From Nepenthes gracilis (Eukaryota; Streptophyta; Magnoliopsida; Caryophyllales; Nepenthaceae), in assembly GCA_033239525.1 (NCBI GenBank), contig BSYO01000004.1:12562037-12626036 (forward strand): DNA of 64,000 nucleotides. The letters run 5' to 3'. Below, in pieces: positions 10,107 to 22,452 of this stretch. The position numbers and the translations under genes are program-made. The stretch's first letter is position 1, and each line of letters starts with the position of its first letter. The notes beneath the pieces were generated by a model. That model searched no databases. It had not been told where the DNA came from and worked only from the letters and a program-made list of their open reading frames with translations.

Positions 10107-13100
10107 TTACCCGTGATGATCTGGGTTGTCAGGGTCATGCCAGAAGGAGGAGTACTTCAGCCATTCTGCCTCGTGTGAGTTTGTGATGGATGACTCCTGC
10201 AAGGATTAATTGCATATGATCAAAGCATGCCAAAGCACTTGGTTTAGGTTTAGGGTCAGTACTTATCACTTATAGCTATGGGTAAAAACATCAATATCAA
10301 AACGGTTATATTAATATTAAGTATATCAAATAATATATATTTTTTATCAAATATATGAAAAAAATTATAAAAAGTAAGTTAATAGGTAAATATCAATTAA
10401 TATATTGGCCAAAGATAAATTTATTTTACTGATATAGTAGCATATCATAATTTTACATTGATATTAAAAAATATTAATATTAAAATACCCAATATCAATA
10501 TATATCAATTGACATCAGCTTATAGGTTGATATTTTTAACCATTCTTGTAGTTGGAACAATTTTTAAAGTAAGATGTTTGGGATAACCAATTAAACATAT
10601 TTGAGATACTTGTGGGTGATATAACACACACCAATCATTATATATTTACATGAGCTTATTATTGTAGGCTAATTGATAAACATCATGTCATTTGTATATA
10701 TTTCAAGAGTATTGAAAGATATTTCTCATATATTCTTAATAAATTGACTTCTTTCTATCAAACCTACCTTAACAATAAAACTCCAGTTAAAGGATAAATT
10801 AAAAAATTTTGATAATTTTTTAGCAGAGAAATTAATTGCTAGCCTAATAGGGTATAGTTGTATCAGAATTTTCTTCGATCCAGTGCGTTGTAGAATATGG
10901 ACAGCTTTCTATGGATTCAACCTCCATCTAAACTAGTTTCCTGTTAAATGTAAAGAAGTAATCTCTTGTGGCAAGACAGAGGAGAAACAGATAAGGGGAC
11001 CCACATATATTTATTCACTCTACTTATTGAGCTTTGGGGAAAATATATATCAAAGGGTATCAAGATGTTGTAATAACGAATGTTACCAGAGTAGAAAGTG
11101 ATTGGCACATGTACTACTGCTACAGTTACTAATTAATAACGGCTATTAATGCCTTGAGCAGACTATAGGCCCAAATATCAAGATTTTTCAGATATTATAT
11201 CCTAAAGAAATATTTTTAAAAAAATGAGGAGATATCATTATCAGTAATAAACCATCAAGTTATTATAGACTAAATTGCAGGATTCCTTTCCCATATTGAG
11301 ATTTAGGAGTTATAATAAAACCGTTTTTCTTTATCAAATATCATCATTGTGACACAATTAAGTAAGGGATGGACATAGATGAAACGGTAAAGCATTTAAA
11401 CAGACTATAAATCTCTTTAAACTCATACAAAACTGCATAATTGACCCACCCATTTCTGTCCAATGGCATTTCCAAAAGTTAAAAACCCTAGTAGAAAATT
11501 AAGAAATCATGACGAGGACATTCTTTGGAGGGCTTTTGTCTTTGCGTTTTGCTATTTTTACCTCTCAAATTAGTAATCGTATCATATTCAACTAGGAACT
11601 ATTTAGCTTCTTAATAAATTAAAAATCAATTAAATTCAAATGTTTTAAATTTTATAAAGTGAATAAATCCCAGTTATCTCTTTTTCAAAAAAGATGACTG
11701 AGAATATGACTGGTAGGGCTACTTCTCACCCTCCGAAGCAGCCCAGATTCCCCATTACCGGTAGTTAACGAAAAACCAACAAAGAACCCCAGCTTTCCTT
11801 TCCGCTTTAGAAAGAGCCACAGTGGTTTACTTACAATATTCTACAACAAAATAAAATCAAAAGAGAAAAGGGCTAAAGAGAAAAAGGAAAAGGTTCTAGC
11901 CAGTTAATTAACATCTTTATCTTAAAATATTACTCCATAATAACGATTATTATAGGTTATTCATCTTTTGCTACGTTTAATCCTTCTTGCTTTTCCTTGG
12001 TTTCTGTTCTCATAGATTTCAGGGTCAAAAAGTTCATACGACTTACTTCCTTTATATCAGATGATGATGATGTGCAGCCCATTATTATTTCCTCCAGACC
12101 AGTTGCAGGCCTTCCTCCTAGTTTATGATGCTGTTGCTGTGTCTGTTGCTGCGGCTGCCGCCATTGAAAGCATAGGGAAAACACCACTTTATCATTTAAA
12201 TGAACATGTTTGGGCAACAATTAATAGGAAACTGAAAAGACATTCTTTTACACACACCCATATATATAGTTTTTGTAATATAATCTCACTAGTATGTTTA
12301 GCCATTTCAATGGCTTCCTATATAATATGATATCAGACAACATATAATAGACTAAAAAGAAGACACTTTCTCGAATCTCATATATAACTGGAGGTCTGAT
12401 CACTAACTGCCTTTTATATATATATATGCTACATGATGCACAAATATTTGGATGTCCAAACGTGCATGCATGCATGTGGAATGTTTAGTATAGCATGGAA
12501 CACGCAAGAAAAGGGACGTGCTCTACTGAATTTCCTGGACTTCTGCTATGAATAGCTGCCATCCACCATGGGGCCACATCGGATATTGCCCTTTGATTGT
12601 TGAGGCTCGTCTGTGGTTACTCAAGTTGGGTGTGTCATTATCAGTTGGTAATGTTGTTTTATTTTTTTTATTTTTTTCTCAGTTATTCATGTTGTATTCC
12701 ATTACCGTGGCTTTGTTTTGCAAAACGCTTTCTCTTTGCGTTTTGGGTTGTTCATGAGGTTGTCCCAATGGTTGTGCTCTATTTCATAGCAATTCTCTAG
12801 GTATGCCGTAGACTAAATCTATTTGAGCATCGTTTTCTATGATTTGTTCCCCCAAAAAAAAAAAAAAGAAAAAATTTCTCATCACATGAACTACATGCCC
12901 ACAAAACAGGTTCACAGGAAAAGTGCTGAAATATAATTGATTGCAGGACTTTTCGGCCGTCGGGTTCACTAAAAATCTACCGGGGATGCTTTCTATAGTT
13001 TGTTAATTGTCGGTCTTTCCACTTAGAATGTCCATTATTTCCCTAATTACTATGGAGGAATATCATGAAATTTATCCATGCATGCATGCGCTAAAGGATT

Positions 13101-15585
13101 TGGATGTGTATAATACCTGAAAACTTTGATTGGGGAGCATTATTCTTGGGACGTGGTAGGACTCTTCATCAAGGATATTAATGGAGGCATGATGAAGGGG
13201 AGGAGGAGAGATTATCTGAGAGAGTGGGTTCGAAGGTCTGCTGTCTAGGAAGGCGGCCGGGGCCATCTGGTGTTCTCGGCACGCGACCGATGATATGGGG
13301 GCTGCCTCTCTTGCTGTTGAAGCCTCTCTCATTCCCGCCTGCAACAATTCAAACAGCGAAAGAACTGTCATTACTTAGTTTCTCTTGTTTCCCTACGCTA
13401 AATTTCCCTTCTTCCTGGTTCGTAAATTAAGGCAGTATTTCTTTTCCTGTATTTTTGCTAAATAACAAGTTACAGTAAGGCTAAGCAGCATGCTAGACAA
13501 TTGCAAGCACTCATCATGAGAAAAGCAAACATCAAAACATCTTCTTTTCATTTCTTTTATTTTATTTTTTTTTTAGTACTGACTTTAATTTCCCATTTTA
13601 GATTGTAATATTCCTTGTTACGCTCGTGAGCTAGTATCTCCAGGTAGAATCAAGTATTTCTTTGTTTTATAGGGCAATTCCATATATATAAAAATAATAT
13701 ATATCATTATTTTTCACATGGAAAATTGCATGATGCATTTGACGACGTCAAGGAGATACTTACTTGAAAGCTTAAACTAATATATAAAAGTTCGATAATA
13801 AACTTTAATTAATATTGTCGTTCGCGTGGTTATCTCTGGATTAATCACGAATACACAGCCTTATTATTTATTTTTGTTCTGTAAAATCATGGGTTCGTCT
13901 TAAGAAATGTAAAGAGTATAAGATCTACTATTGAATCTTCATCCTACAATTTAACCATCCAAGATGATTGATTTCTGGGTATCTATTGTAATGGTTTGTT
14001 TATAAACAAATCCTTGAAACGCATTAGTGTTCACATTTATATTTTACCACCTAATACTTAGAGGGTACACATTTGCTTAATTCATAGTATTAACTTCAAG
14101 CCCTCAAAAGTTTCGCCAGGTCGCATTTATAGTTTTATTTTGAACAGGTATAACTATTTAATGACTCAAGCTTTTAGTTAAGAGGTTCAATGACCCAAAA
14201 AAAAAAAAAACACTCATACAACAACATTAGCTTGTAAGATGAATTTGATAATAATTTCTAAACACAAAAACGTATTACTAAAGATGCTACGTACCTCGTC
14301 AAAACTTTTCCTGAAAGGAACAAAGCTGAAATGATCCGGCTTCAATTGCTGAATATCCATAGCAGTGTAACTAGACAGAGCAGCACCGACTGCTCCAAGT
14401 CCAGACAGTTCATCTTTCTGCGTAACCATTTCCTTGGAAGAAGAAGAAGTGCTTCCACTGCCACTTTCCCTTCTTCCGGCACTAAGCTCACTGTGTCCTT
14501 CTCCGGCCATCATGGACGCTGAGCTTCGGTCAGACCAACTGCACTGCCTAGGCTGTGTTTGGAAGAATATCTTCGACACCACAGGCTCCCCTTCTTTCTC
14601 TTCTTCATGCTGACCCAGATGGTATTGATGCATGACCCAGTTTGTCTTCTCGGGTTTCCGGTTCTTGCCGAAGTTCGTGTATAGAACGAGTATTTTCTTG
14701 CACCCTTTCTGCTTCCCGTTCACCAGCACCGGCCTTGTCTTGCCTGTTTTGTGCCATCGGGTTTCGCCGCCTTGGAGGTCGCATTCGGTTTGAATTTTCC
14801 TTCTCTTTCTTGTCCCGGTTGTGTAGGCCTTGGATGGCCTGTGGAAAAAATGCCTGCTCAAGCCATCTCTTGTCACCCCTAAGAAAGAGAAAGTGTGGAA
14901 AATTATAAGCCATCAAAGTTAGGTCAGACTTAGGTGCAACAAACCTAAATATATATATATACATATTGTAAGACAGTGACTATATGTTATACATATAGCT
15001 ATATGATTGATTATCTTCCAAAGTCGTAACAAACAAGAAATAACAAGAGGATGAGAAGGCAACAAAAATTCTGGTTAAAAAAAGAGTAAATTACTAAGCT
15101 TGTAACCTGGAAGCTTCTCAGGATGAGTGTAGCAAATCCCATCTTCTCCTTCAATTGTGGGTATGAATTCGTCAATCAGAGGATGAGATCTCATGCTTTT
15201 GCTTTCCACTTTTGCCTGAAGATGCTCTATCAGTTCTTGGTCTGTTGGGTCGAATTTAACTCCAGCTGGTAAACCTACCCAATCCTACAGAATTCCATGT
15301 AAAGTCTGACGAAATCATAAACTGAAAAATCCAGAAACAACTTTTAAGGAAATTTATTACATGTGGTTTCGTTATTAATTACCATCAAATTATAGAGGTG
15401 TGTGATTCTCAATGTTCAATAAGGTTCAATCCAAAAATACTAAAAATCTGTATGCATACCGGCTTTCCTTCGAGCTTGTGGCCACAGCCGGGGCACTGCT
15501 TAGATCCGCAGAGTTGATGCTCTTCGAGTGTGGCATCGATGAGATCGAAGGCGCTGCTGATGGAGCTTAACTGGCCTTTATTCAT
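10107..15585 (-). CDS. NAC075: NAC domain transcription factor, NAC075 type
   Basis: Six exons join in frame: 15460-15585, 15107-15284, 14295-14878, 13117-13338, 12047-12148 and 10107-10196, giving 433 residues. All introns are GT-AG. The start ATG (15585) opens [11 protein letters not shown], as in Arabidopsis NAC075 (MNK...SSISS). A Cys-rich stretch, [13 protein letters not shown], covers residues 26-38. The NAC domain spans about 43-207 with all five subdomains visible: [64 protein letters not shown] and [12 protein letters not shown] serine-rich linker follows, then [36 protein letters not shown] and the C-terminal [11 protein letters not shown]. The protein should act in the nucleus as a DNA-binding regulator; Arabidopsis NAC075 is linked to secondary-wall (VND7), flowering and senescence control. 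The start of exon 5 is the least certain boundary. No inactivating change is seen. Confidence 0.95.
10197..12046 (-). other. NAC075: NAC075 intron 5
   Basis: The donor is GTAAGT after GAA (12047) and the acceptor is TGCAG before GAG (10196). The intron is 1850 bp and AT-rich, and holds a MITE-like inverted-repeat element at 10278-10543. The last exon beyond it encodes only 29 residues, so gene finders that stop at 12 kb would miss the conserved C-terminus. Confidence 0.8.
10278..10543. mobile_element. MITE-like inverted-repeat element
   Basis: The left end ATGGGTAAAAACATCAATAT pairs with the right end, whose reverse complement reads ATGGTTAAAAATATCAACCT (about 15 of 20 match). The 266-bp body is AT-rich, has no ORF and is rich in ATTGATATT words in both orientations. 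A target duplication is not clear. It lies in NAC075 intron 5. Confidence 0.4.
12149..13116 (-). other. NAC075: NAC075 intron 4
   Basis: The donor is GTATTATAC after CAG at 13117. The acceptor is CCGCAG before CAACAG at 12148. A tandem (GCN)n/CAG-like stretch crosses the acceptor, so an alternative acceptor a few codons away is possible. No other structure was seen. Confidence 0.65.
13339..14294 (-). other. NAC075: NAC075 intron 3
   Basis: The donor GTACGT follows GAG at 14295 and the acceptor TTGCAG precedes 13338. The 956-bp intron is AT-rich, with a poly-A run near 14197 and no recognised element. Confidence 0.75.
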
Positions 15586-16831
15586 GGCTCTACAACTACT
15601 ACTAGTGACTGAATTTGCTTCCTCCGTTAGTAAGTAGTTAAATGAGACTCCTCATAAGCAAGATTTCAGCTTCGTTCACTGGTACTACACCGCCACTCAT
15701 GCCCCAGTCAAAAAACGTCTATATCATATCTCTAGATCAGTTGTTCATATACTGCAAGCAAGCAAGCAAGGAAGCCATGACCCATCTGCATAGGTCTGTC
15801 GAACTTTGTCAAGATCTGAACTACGCACTCTGTGAATCAGAAAAGCAACAGAATAACTTGGTAGGTATGTGAGAATAATGAGCAAGGAAACAGGTTAAGC
15901 AAGAAAAAGAAAGAAAAAATTGGAATTAAGAAATCTTTTTGTTTCTACATATAATAATAATAGGAGTGAACATCTTGGAATTTCACCTAATAAGAGAAAG
16001 AAAGAGGAATAAGAATAGGACTGGATTATGATTTTTTCAAGTTGAAATTTATTTCCAGGCTGATTTTAATATAGCTTAAAGATATCAAGAGAAATCCCGA
16101 AAGAAAATTGATTTTATTTTCGTTAGAGGGGCGGACAAAAAACTAGGGAGATTGGAGGAGGAGGAAGAGAGAGAGACAGAGAGAGAGAAATATAGGGAGA
16201 GACAGAGGGACAAGGAGAGGAAAAGAAGATACAGAAATAGTGGAATTGAGCTATAAAACAACTACTTTAACCATGAAAAACACCGGAATTCGCTCCACTT
16301 TAACTGAAGCCAGTAAGATAAAGGAAAAGGTGCCCTCAATTCTCACACATAGAGCCTTTAAGTCCTTTGCTTGTTGAAGTAACGGAAGGAGCCAGGGAAT
16401 TAAGAGAGATGAAAAGAGAACGTATATAGATAGAGAGATATGGTTTTATGCTTCATCTTAAAGGCAGGCTTCAGACTTGACTACTATAGCCAAAAAAAAA
16501 AAAAAACCAAGAAACGGCCTTCACAGCTTGACTACGAAGGCACACCGTTCCTAAGCAACAGCAGAAAAAATCCCATCTAGGTCAAATACATGCCGTGAGT
16601 ATTCATAAGAAAATTCTGATCAAGATTACCAGCAGTATTATTCAGGGTAATAGTTAATCAAACTAGGAAATAACAATTTGGGAAAGCAAAGTTGGAGGAG
16701 CTAAGGGAGGGAAATTGAATTTGGAATTTTAGATAAAACCTAACCTTGTTCATGCATACTGGAGAAGCTTGAAGCTCTGTTTTTGGGGCAAAAGGAAGAA
16801 AACAAAGAAGAAAGTATGATAAGAACTTACA

Positions 16832-16939
16832 TGGATTTTGAGCTGGAGTTGCGATCATGACTCCTTTGCCATGAATATTTGCAGGCAGAGCAAGAAGAGA
16901 GAGAGAGAGAGAGAGAGAGGAGGGTTGCTTGATATTCAA
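16832..16939 (-). CDS. Putative upstream ORF of NAC075, 36 codons
   Basis: The minus-strand ATG at 16939 opens MNIKQPSSLSL and stays open to the candidate donor. At the inferred splice junction (T|AG) the ORF would end in TAG two bases before the NAC075 start codon. If the leader intron is real, this is a short upstream ORF that could reduce translation of the factor. The serine-leucine run comes from the CT repeat, so the peptide itself may not matter. It depends fully on the proposed splice sites. Confidence 0.3.
16896..16919. repeat. (GA)n microsatellite
   Basis: About twelve GA units on the plus strand, read as CT in the sense of the NAC075 leader. Confidence 0.9.
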
Positions 16940-17005
16940 GACAAATAAGCAGTGTACTTGAGAACCACTACAATCCCGTCTCAGAAAATCTTTGTAAGAA
17001 TCAGG

Positions 17006-17022
17006 TTATATATATATATATT
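17006..17022 (-). promoter_or_regulatory. NAC075: Possible TATA box of NAC075
   Basis: A TATATATATA run lies about 70 bp upstream of the putative leader ATG. The TA repeat itself is common in this AT-rich flank, so the call is weak. Confidence 0.3.
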
Positions 17023-18316
17023 TACCAGCAGAAGAATCGCCATGGAAATTAATTAGATACATCCCAATACATTAAATTATAAAATATCAATTTCATTTCA
17101 GAAGAATTCCATATTGAAAAATGACATGTATATATATATATATATATATATGTATATTCATATGTATGTACACACATGCATACATACACATACATTTAGA
17201 AGTAATGAAACGTTTACTGAATTTTGCATCAAGTTCATAAAAAAAAGAAAGAAAGAAGTAACACAAGTAGTTTACATAAGAAAATTTATGATAAAGATGT
17301 CTCAATGAGTACTTTTTTAAAATAGTTGTACGTACCTAGATGCAATAATCCAAACAAATGATCATGAATTGTAATTAAAAGAAGACACGTTAGAAATAAA
17401 TCATATTAAATGATACTTTACAAGTGAGTGATCATTTATTGAATCAAAACTTAGGACCATTTCCATTAAATTTCTCATATTAGTGAATCCCCAAAAATAT
17501 TGAAAGAAATATTGATCAAGGATTGGTATGTAGCAAAATCTTGCAATATTTAAAAAACATATCAGAATCCTTAATTTTAGTTTGCAAAATATTGAAATAA
17601 TTTCAAGATTTATGACAATATCAGTAAATTTATAGATATGGATTTTCAATTGAAATTATAAATATGGATAGAGAGACGAAGAGTTTTTCTTTCAAGATAT
17701 GAGGAAGATTAAGTCCTTTGTTGGAGAACTATTCAACCAGCTAGCCGAGGAAGAATTGCAAGCAACTAGAAGACTTTGTGCGTCCTTTCTTCAATATATA
17801 TATATATATATATATATATAACTTGAAATAAGATAACCAACTTTTGATCTGTGCCGTACAAAAGTTGTATAAAATTTGGATAGGCTCAATATGATATTAA
17901 ATCTCTCCATTCAATTGAAATATTTTTAATCAGATAAATAACTAAAGTTTATTTTATATAAAATAGAATAAAAATACAATAAAAGAACTATTAATTCTTC
18001 AGGCATTACAAATTTTTATCATAAGCTAAAACCCTAATGTCATACCAAGCAATGGTTTTTATAAATCCATAAAGTAACATGGATTATATGTCATTCACTA
18101 TCATCACATACACATCCTATAGCATTATGCAACGCGTCAAAGAGGATTAAAGAGCTTAACTCTAAAAAATAGAAAACAAAGAGTAAGAAGGTTTCAATTT
18201 CGAAGAGTATGCAAGAGGCAGATGTACGCATCGTAACTCTTGAACTATAGACCGGTTACTTTGGTAATTCACTATTATTATTATTATTATTATTATAAGT
18301 AATTAACATTAATGCG
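17023..18316. other. Intergenic region upstream of NAC075
   Basis: AT-rich sequence without ORFs of note. It contains TA repeats at 17129-17151 and 17794-17820 and a (TAT)n run at 18273-18297, next to the gypsy element boundary. It may carry NAC075 promoter elements, which I cannot identify. Confidence 0.5.
17794..17820. repeat. (TA)n microsatellite
   Basis: About thirteen TA units. Confidence 0.9.
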
Positions 18317-19057
18317 TACTAAAATTTGAATTATACCCCGAATAAAAGTTAGGTCAAACCTTTAAATCTCTTAATTCGAATTGTTTATATTACAATAGTT
18401 AATAAGAGGTCAAAGAGTATATAACTCATTTTTGAAATATTCTCAATAGTCAAATAAAAATGTTTCTAGAAAATGAAAAATAATAAGGAATTGAAAAGAA
18501 AGAATGTGAAAGAATTTGAAGATTTGAGAGTTTAGCTCCATAATTATCGAAATACGTAATTATATCAAGGATTAGTGCTCCAAACTTGAATTTCTCTTCC
18601 AAATTCTACTTCCATCTTACTCGAGGGGGATTGGCTTATTTATAATCTTACTATCAATCAACGTGTCTGTTTAAAATTAGTGTGATTTTACATTAATTGA
18701 GATGTTATGTGATTAGAGACCCAACTATCACACAAGTTTATAAATGTTTAGGATTTAATACTTATTATTTAGTAATTATAATTGTCTATTTAATATGATT
18801 ATTCATCTATCTATTCATATAATTGTTGTCAAAATTTAATACCTGGTTTAATTTTCTACCAGGTCATCATGTGCCTTGATCATTTTTTTAAGTACGTCGA
18901 CCATTCGGATATTTGGCAGGTCAAGTATCTGTATAGATTCCTAATTCTCTTTCATTATAAGTTTAACAATTTTGTTATTTTATATTTATCCATCAACTTG
19001 CAATTTGGTCGCCCCATATTTCATTAGATCAAATCGATTTTATTTTCAAGTTCAACA
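18317..19057 (-). repeat. 3' LTR of the gypsy element
   Basis: It aligns with 45569-46324 throughout. Shared blocks include CTTATTATTTAGT near 18758, ATTTAATATGA near 18790 and AACTTGCAAT near 18995. The right end, GTTCAACA, is followed by the polypurine tract. The left end is approximate. Confidence 0.8.
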
Positions 19058-19068
19058 CTAACCCCTTA
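19058..19068 (-). other. Polypurine tract of the gypsy element
   Basis: The minus strand reads TAAGGGGTTAG directly before the LTR start TGTTGAAC. Confidence 0.6.
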
Positions 19069-20373
19069 TACTAGAAGATTAAATTCAAACGTTGAGTATG
19101 CTAGAATGAACACCACAGTGGTTCACTTTGAACATCATCCATATGCTCATTTCTAATGAGATCTTAATCATTACACAATGATTTTGATTGATTATATCAA
19201 TCAAAGTTTGATTTTTTGTACCATTGACTAAAATTCTTTGACCACTTGACTTTTTTTTCTTTTTTCTTACAATACCCTATTTTATGGACTTTTATTTTTT
19301 TTTTTTTGCTATAAAAAGATGCTCCCATTCGGACTTCAACCAAATCCTAAATCTCAATATTTGATGGAGTTTCTTTTTATTTTTAATTAAACATCTAGTC
19401 TTAACATCTAATAGAACTTTCACTCGGTAAACCTAAAGAGATAACTCTCCTGAGTGTTTTCATTTTCTTCCAGGAGATATTCATAAGATCCATCTTAATT
19501 ACTCTCTTTTATATAGAAAACTACCTTGATTTTTTTCTTTTATGTAACATCTTGAACCGAGGTGCTTTTCTTTCCAAGTGGCTACTCCTGATACCCATCG
19601 ACATTTGTTATAGGGCATCCACATTTCTTGATGCACTCAAAGTGGATTAGTTGCTTCAATGTGTCTCAGCTTATGTGTTATGATACTATCATAATGCAGA
19701 TATTACACAACTAGGGCCGATCAACAGGATGTTGCATTTTGAGAACAATGGGATGCATCCTCTGAACATTTTGCCTTTTCTTTTTATGGTTGTTGGATTG
19801 TCCCCTTATTATTTTTTCAAGTTGATTTACTATAGGATCTACTTTGTAATAATATATCTAATATATGAGCGAATCAATAAAGAAGAATTTCATTTTCACA
19901 TTCAGATCACAATTTTTAATTTGCTCCTTTCTTGGACTTGTATTTTATCCACATGGAATTATAAGTTACTAAAAGTTTATGTTAACAAAATTATTTAAAT
20001 GGAGAGTTTTCTCCTATTATTAATCTTTATACCTCAACATTTTTTGGACTTTTGTTTAGTAGGTATTCAACCCTTTAGTATACAGACAATTCGGTCTTCT
20101 AACAGTTCAAATTTTTAATAGTTTGGTTTCTAATAATTTAGATTTTTGATAAATTGAGATCCTTAATTGAATAACTTTATATTATTCAAATAAATCAAGT
20201 TTGCCTCTTGAGGCAAATCTAATTCTTACTACATAATTTTGTTAACATTGAATGATTGTGTCAACAGCATCATTACTTTTGTGATTGAAATAATTTACTG
20301 GCAACGTCACTAGGATGCTTGAAAATTATGCCCTAGTTGAATCATCTAATTTGTAGCATTTAGGCTTAAAAGT
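19069..20373 (+). other. Gypsy internal region beside the 3' LTR, possible antisense promoter
   Basis: No pol or gag homology is seen. On the plus strand a TATA-like CTATAAAAAG (19309-19319) follows a long T run, so it could drive the plus-strand accessory ORF further right. Short ORFs here (for example 19729-19998) match nothing I recognise. Confidence 0.35.
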
Positions 20374-22452
20374 ATAACGGACTACATCCTAAATCTCATC
20401 ATTAATTATAATCATAATTAATTATCTTTTAATTATAAATTGGACTAATAAATTAATTAATTAATTAACCGGATGTGAATTTTTTAGGTTAATACCATGT
20501 TCGACTCTACATAATAACAAAACATTATGCACATGATCCAAATGTATTGCCACTTCATCTATGACTTCGCCACCAACTCAAAAATCATATAACGCCGGAT
20601 CTTATTAAGGAAAGATGTCTGTTTAAATGCCATTAATCATCTAACGACCTATGAAAGTAATAAACATCAGACACAATTCATAACAGCCAAAAGCCACAAA
20701 ACATCATTTTCAACATCAATATACAATCCAAAAACTTATAATATTTTACAACTCACAATTCTTCATCCACATTTTAAATCAAACTAAAATACCACATCTA
20801 AGTACATTAAATATTGTTTAGAAATATAAGTATCCATAAAAGTATAACTAATCACTTCAATCTTCACTCTTACTCATCTGGTAAAAACTCGTACAACTTA
20901 TTTGAAGGGTTTATAAAATAATAAAGAGTTAGTCAAATATTCAATAAGGTATAATATATATCAAGAAACATACATACTTAATACTTAGAAACATATCGAG
21001 GGGAATAGCAATCATAATAGGATATAATAACATAAAACATGGGTAAGAAAAACTTCGTGATGCAATTCTAAATTTCTTGTCTTATTCTTTCTTGGTTTTA
21101 ATCATCAAAACATACTTAAAATTTATTTTTTTTTAGGGATTAGGGCTAATAGGCCCTACCAACTAAATGAGTAGTCAATCAAAATTCAAATTGTATTTAT
21201 TTTTATACAATTAAAGGTCATATACTCTTATTCAAGACCCAGAGGTGGGCCGTTTATAAATAATCCTATAGATAAGGTTAAACGCTGCTTCTTTACTTGC
21301 GGCACCACAAGTTCAGACATTAATTTTTTACTATAATATACTAAGACATGTCAAAATATATTACCCATTGAATCATCACATTAGTCCAATCTTTGACTTA
21401 GAAAAAACTCTACACTTTACTTTTTAATTCTTAATTTTCATCCTTGTAAAGAATGGTTCATCATTTCTTATCATAATTACATAATTTTCTCTTTTTTATG
21501 ATATCTTACATTTTTTTTAATATGAAAATTCTTAAAGTATAAAGTTTAATACAATTCATGCAGTAGGAATTTGAAATTAACACAAATTTAGCAAAATGCA
21601 GTATATAATTAAATATGTAATAATTTACACTTTTAAAGTACAGATAGATATGAACAATTATTATGTTTCCAAACATAAGAAAAAAAAAATTAATTTTAAA
21701 ATATAACACATATTCTATGATACAGATATATAAATATGAGTTTTTAATTTATTGCAAATTATAGAAAAATCTATATACATGTATGATTTACATATCTTAA
21801 TTTTAAAATATTAGTTTAAACGAGTATTAGAATAAGAATATTCAGAGAAAATGAAAATAAATAATAGCAAATGAAAGATGGAGTTTAGAGTGAACTTACC
21901 TCAACCTGATTTTACCAAAATATTTACTCTAATCGTCCTAACTTGAGATATCGAAAGCCTTTTCGCTCTTCTCTTCTCTATTTTCCCTAATTTCCTCTCT
22001 CTTCTCTCTCTCTACCTTGCCTTGCACCGCTTAAATGGCCAAGCTTATCCCCTCTCGCCATTTCTATCTATGCTAGCGCTCGAGCACTAGTCAAACGTGC
22101 ATCGATGCTACGATTCGGCATTCGACGCTTGAGCACCGTTTGAGCGCTGCTCGAGCATGACCTTTCTAGAATTTGCCCACGATTGTGTCTCAAGCGCCTT
22201 TCAGGCAAGAACATTTTGGAATTCAAGCTCAACCATGCGTCAAGCATGCATAGAGCACCAAACAAACTAGAATCAGCGCTCAAGTGTGGCTCGAGCCTTC
22301 TTTAGGCACGCATAAGGCCTGCATTAGATACGAGTCATCCGAGTCCAATTTTAACTCTTTTGATCCAATTTTTTCTATCGTTTGACCTCAATTTTGATTA
22401 TAATAATTTAATTAATCATGATAAATGCAATTGTTGAAACTTGAATATTACA
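20374..22452 (-). repeat. Copy B of the LTR family (solo-LTR-like)
   Basis: It aligns with copies A, C and D: the GGGATTAGGGCTAATAGGCC block at 21136, the ACTATAATATACTAAGACATG block near 21330, and a GC-rich block rich in GCTCGAGC words at 22070-22320. The right end, GAATATTACA, fits the family terminus. The left end is placed by spacing to shared blocks, about 215 bp before the first, and is approximate. No coding potential was seen. The LTR runs in minus orientation, judged from the family. Confidence 0.6.

Larger units (their letters stand above)
15589..16980 (-). promoter_or_regulatory. NAC075: Candidate 5' leader of NAC075 with a leader intron
   Basis: A strong donor, CCAT|GTAAGT, lies at 16830-16831 on the minus strand, and a possible acceptor, GTTGTAG, lies just before AGCCATG of the NAC075 start. 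Splicing these would remove about 1.24 kb and leave a leader of roughly 150 nt upstream of the coding start. A (GA)n/(CT)n run at 16896-16919 lies in the putative first exon, and another GA-rich patch lies at 16140-16215. There is no transcript evidence, so this is inference from splice motifs. Confidence 0.4.

Noticed and set aside
14296..14964. ORF of 220 codons treated as a complete gene
   Set aside because: It is exon 3 of NAC075 read through both splice sites. Its first Met and last residues are intronic or internal.
17129..17820. Replication origin or matrix-attachment signal from TA runs
   Set aside because: Simple TA microsatellites in plant intergenic DNA are common, and nothing else supports a function.
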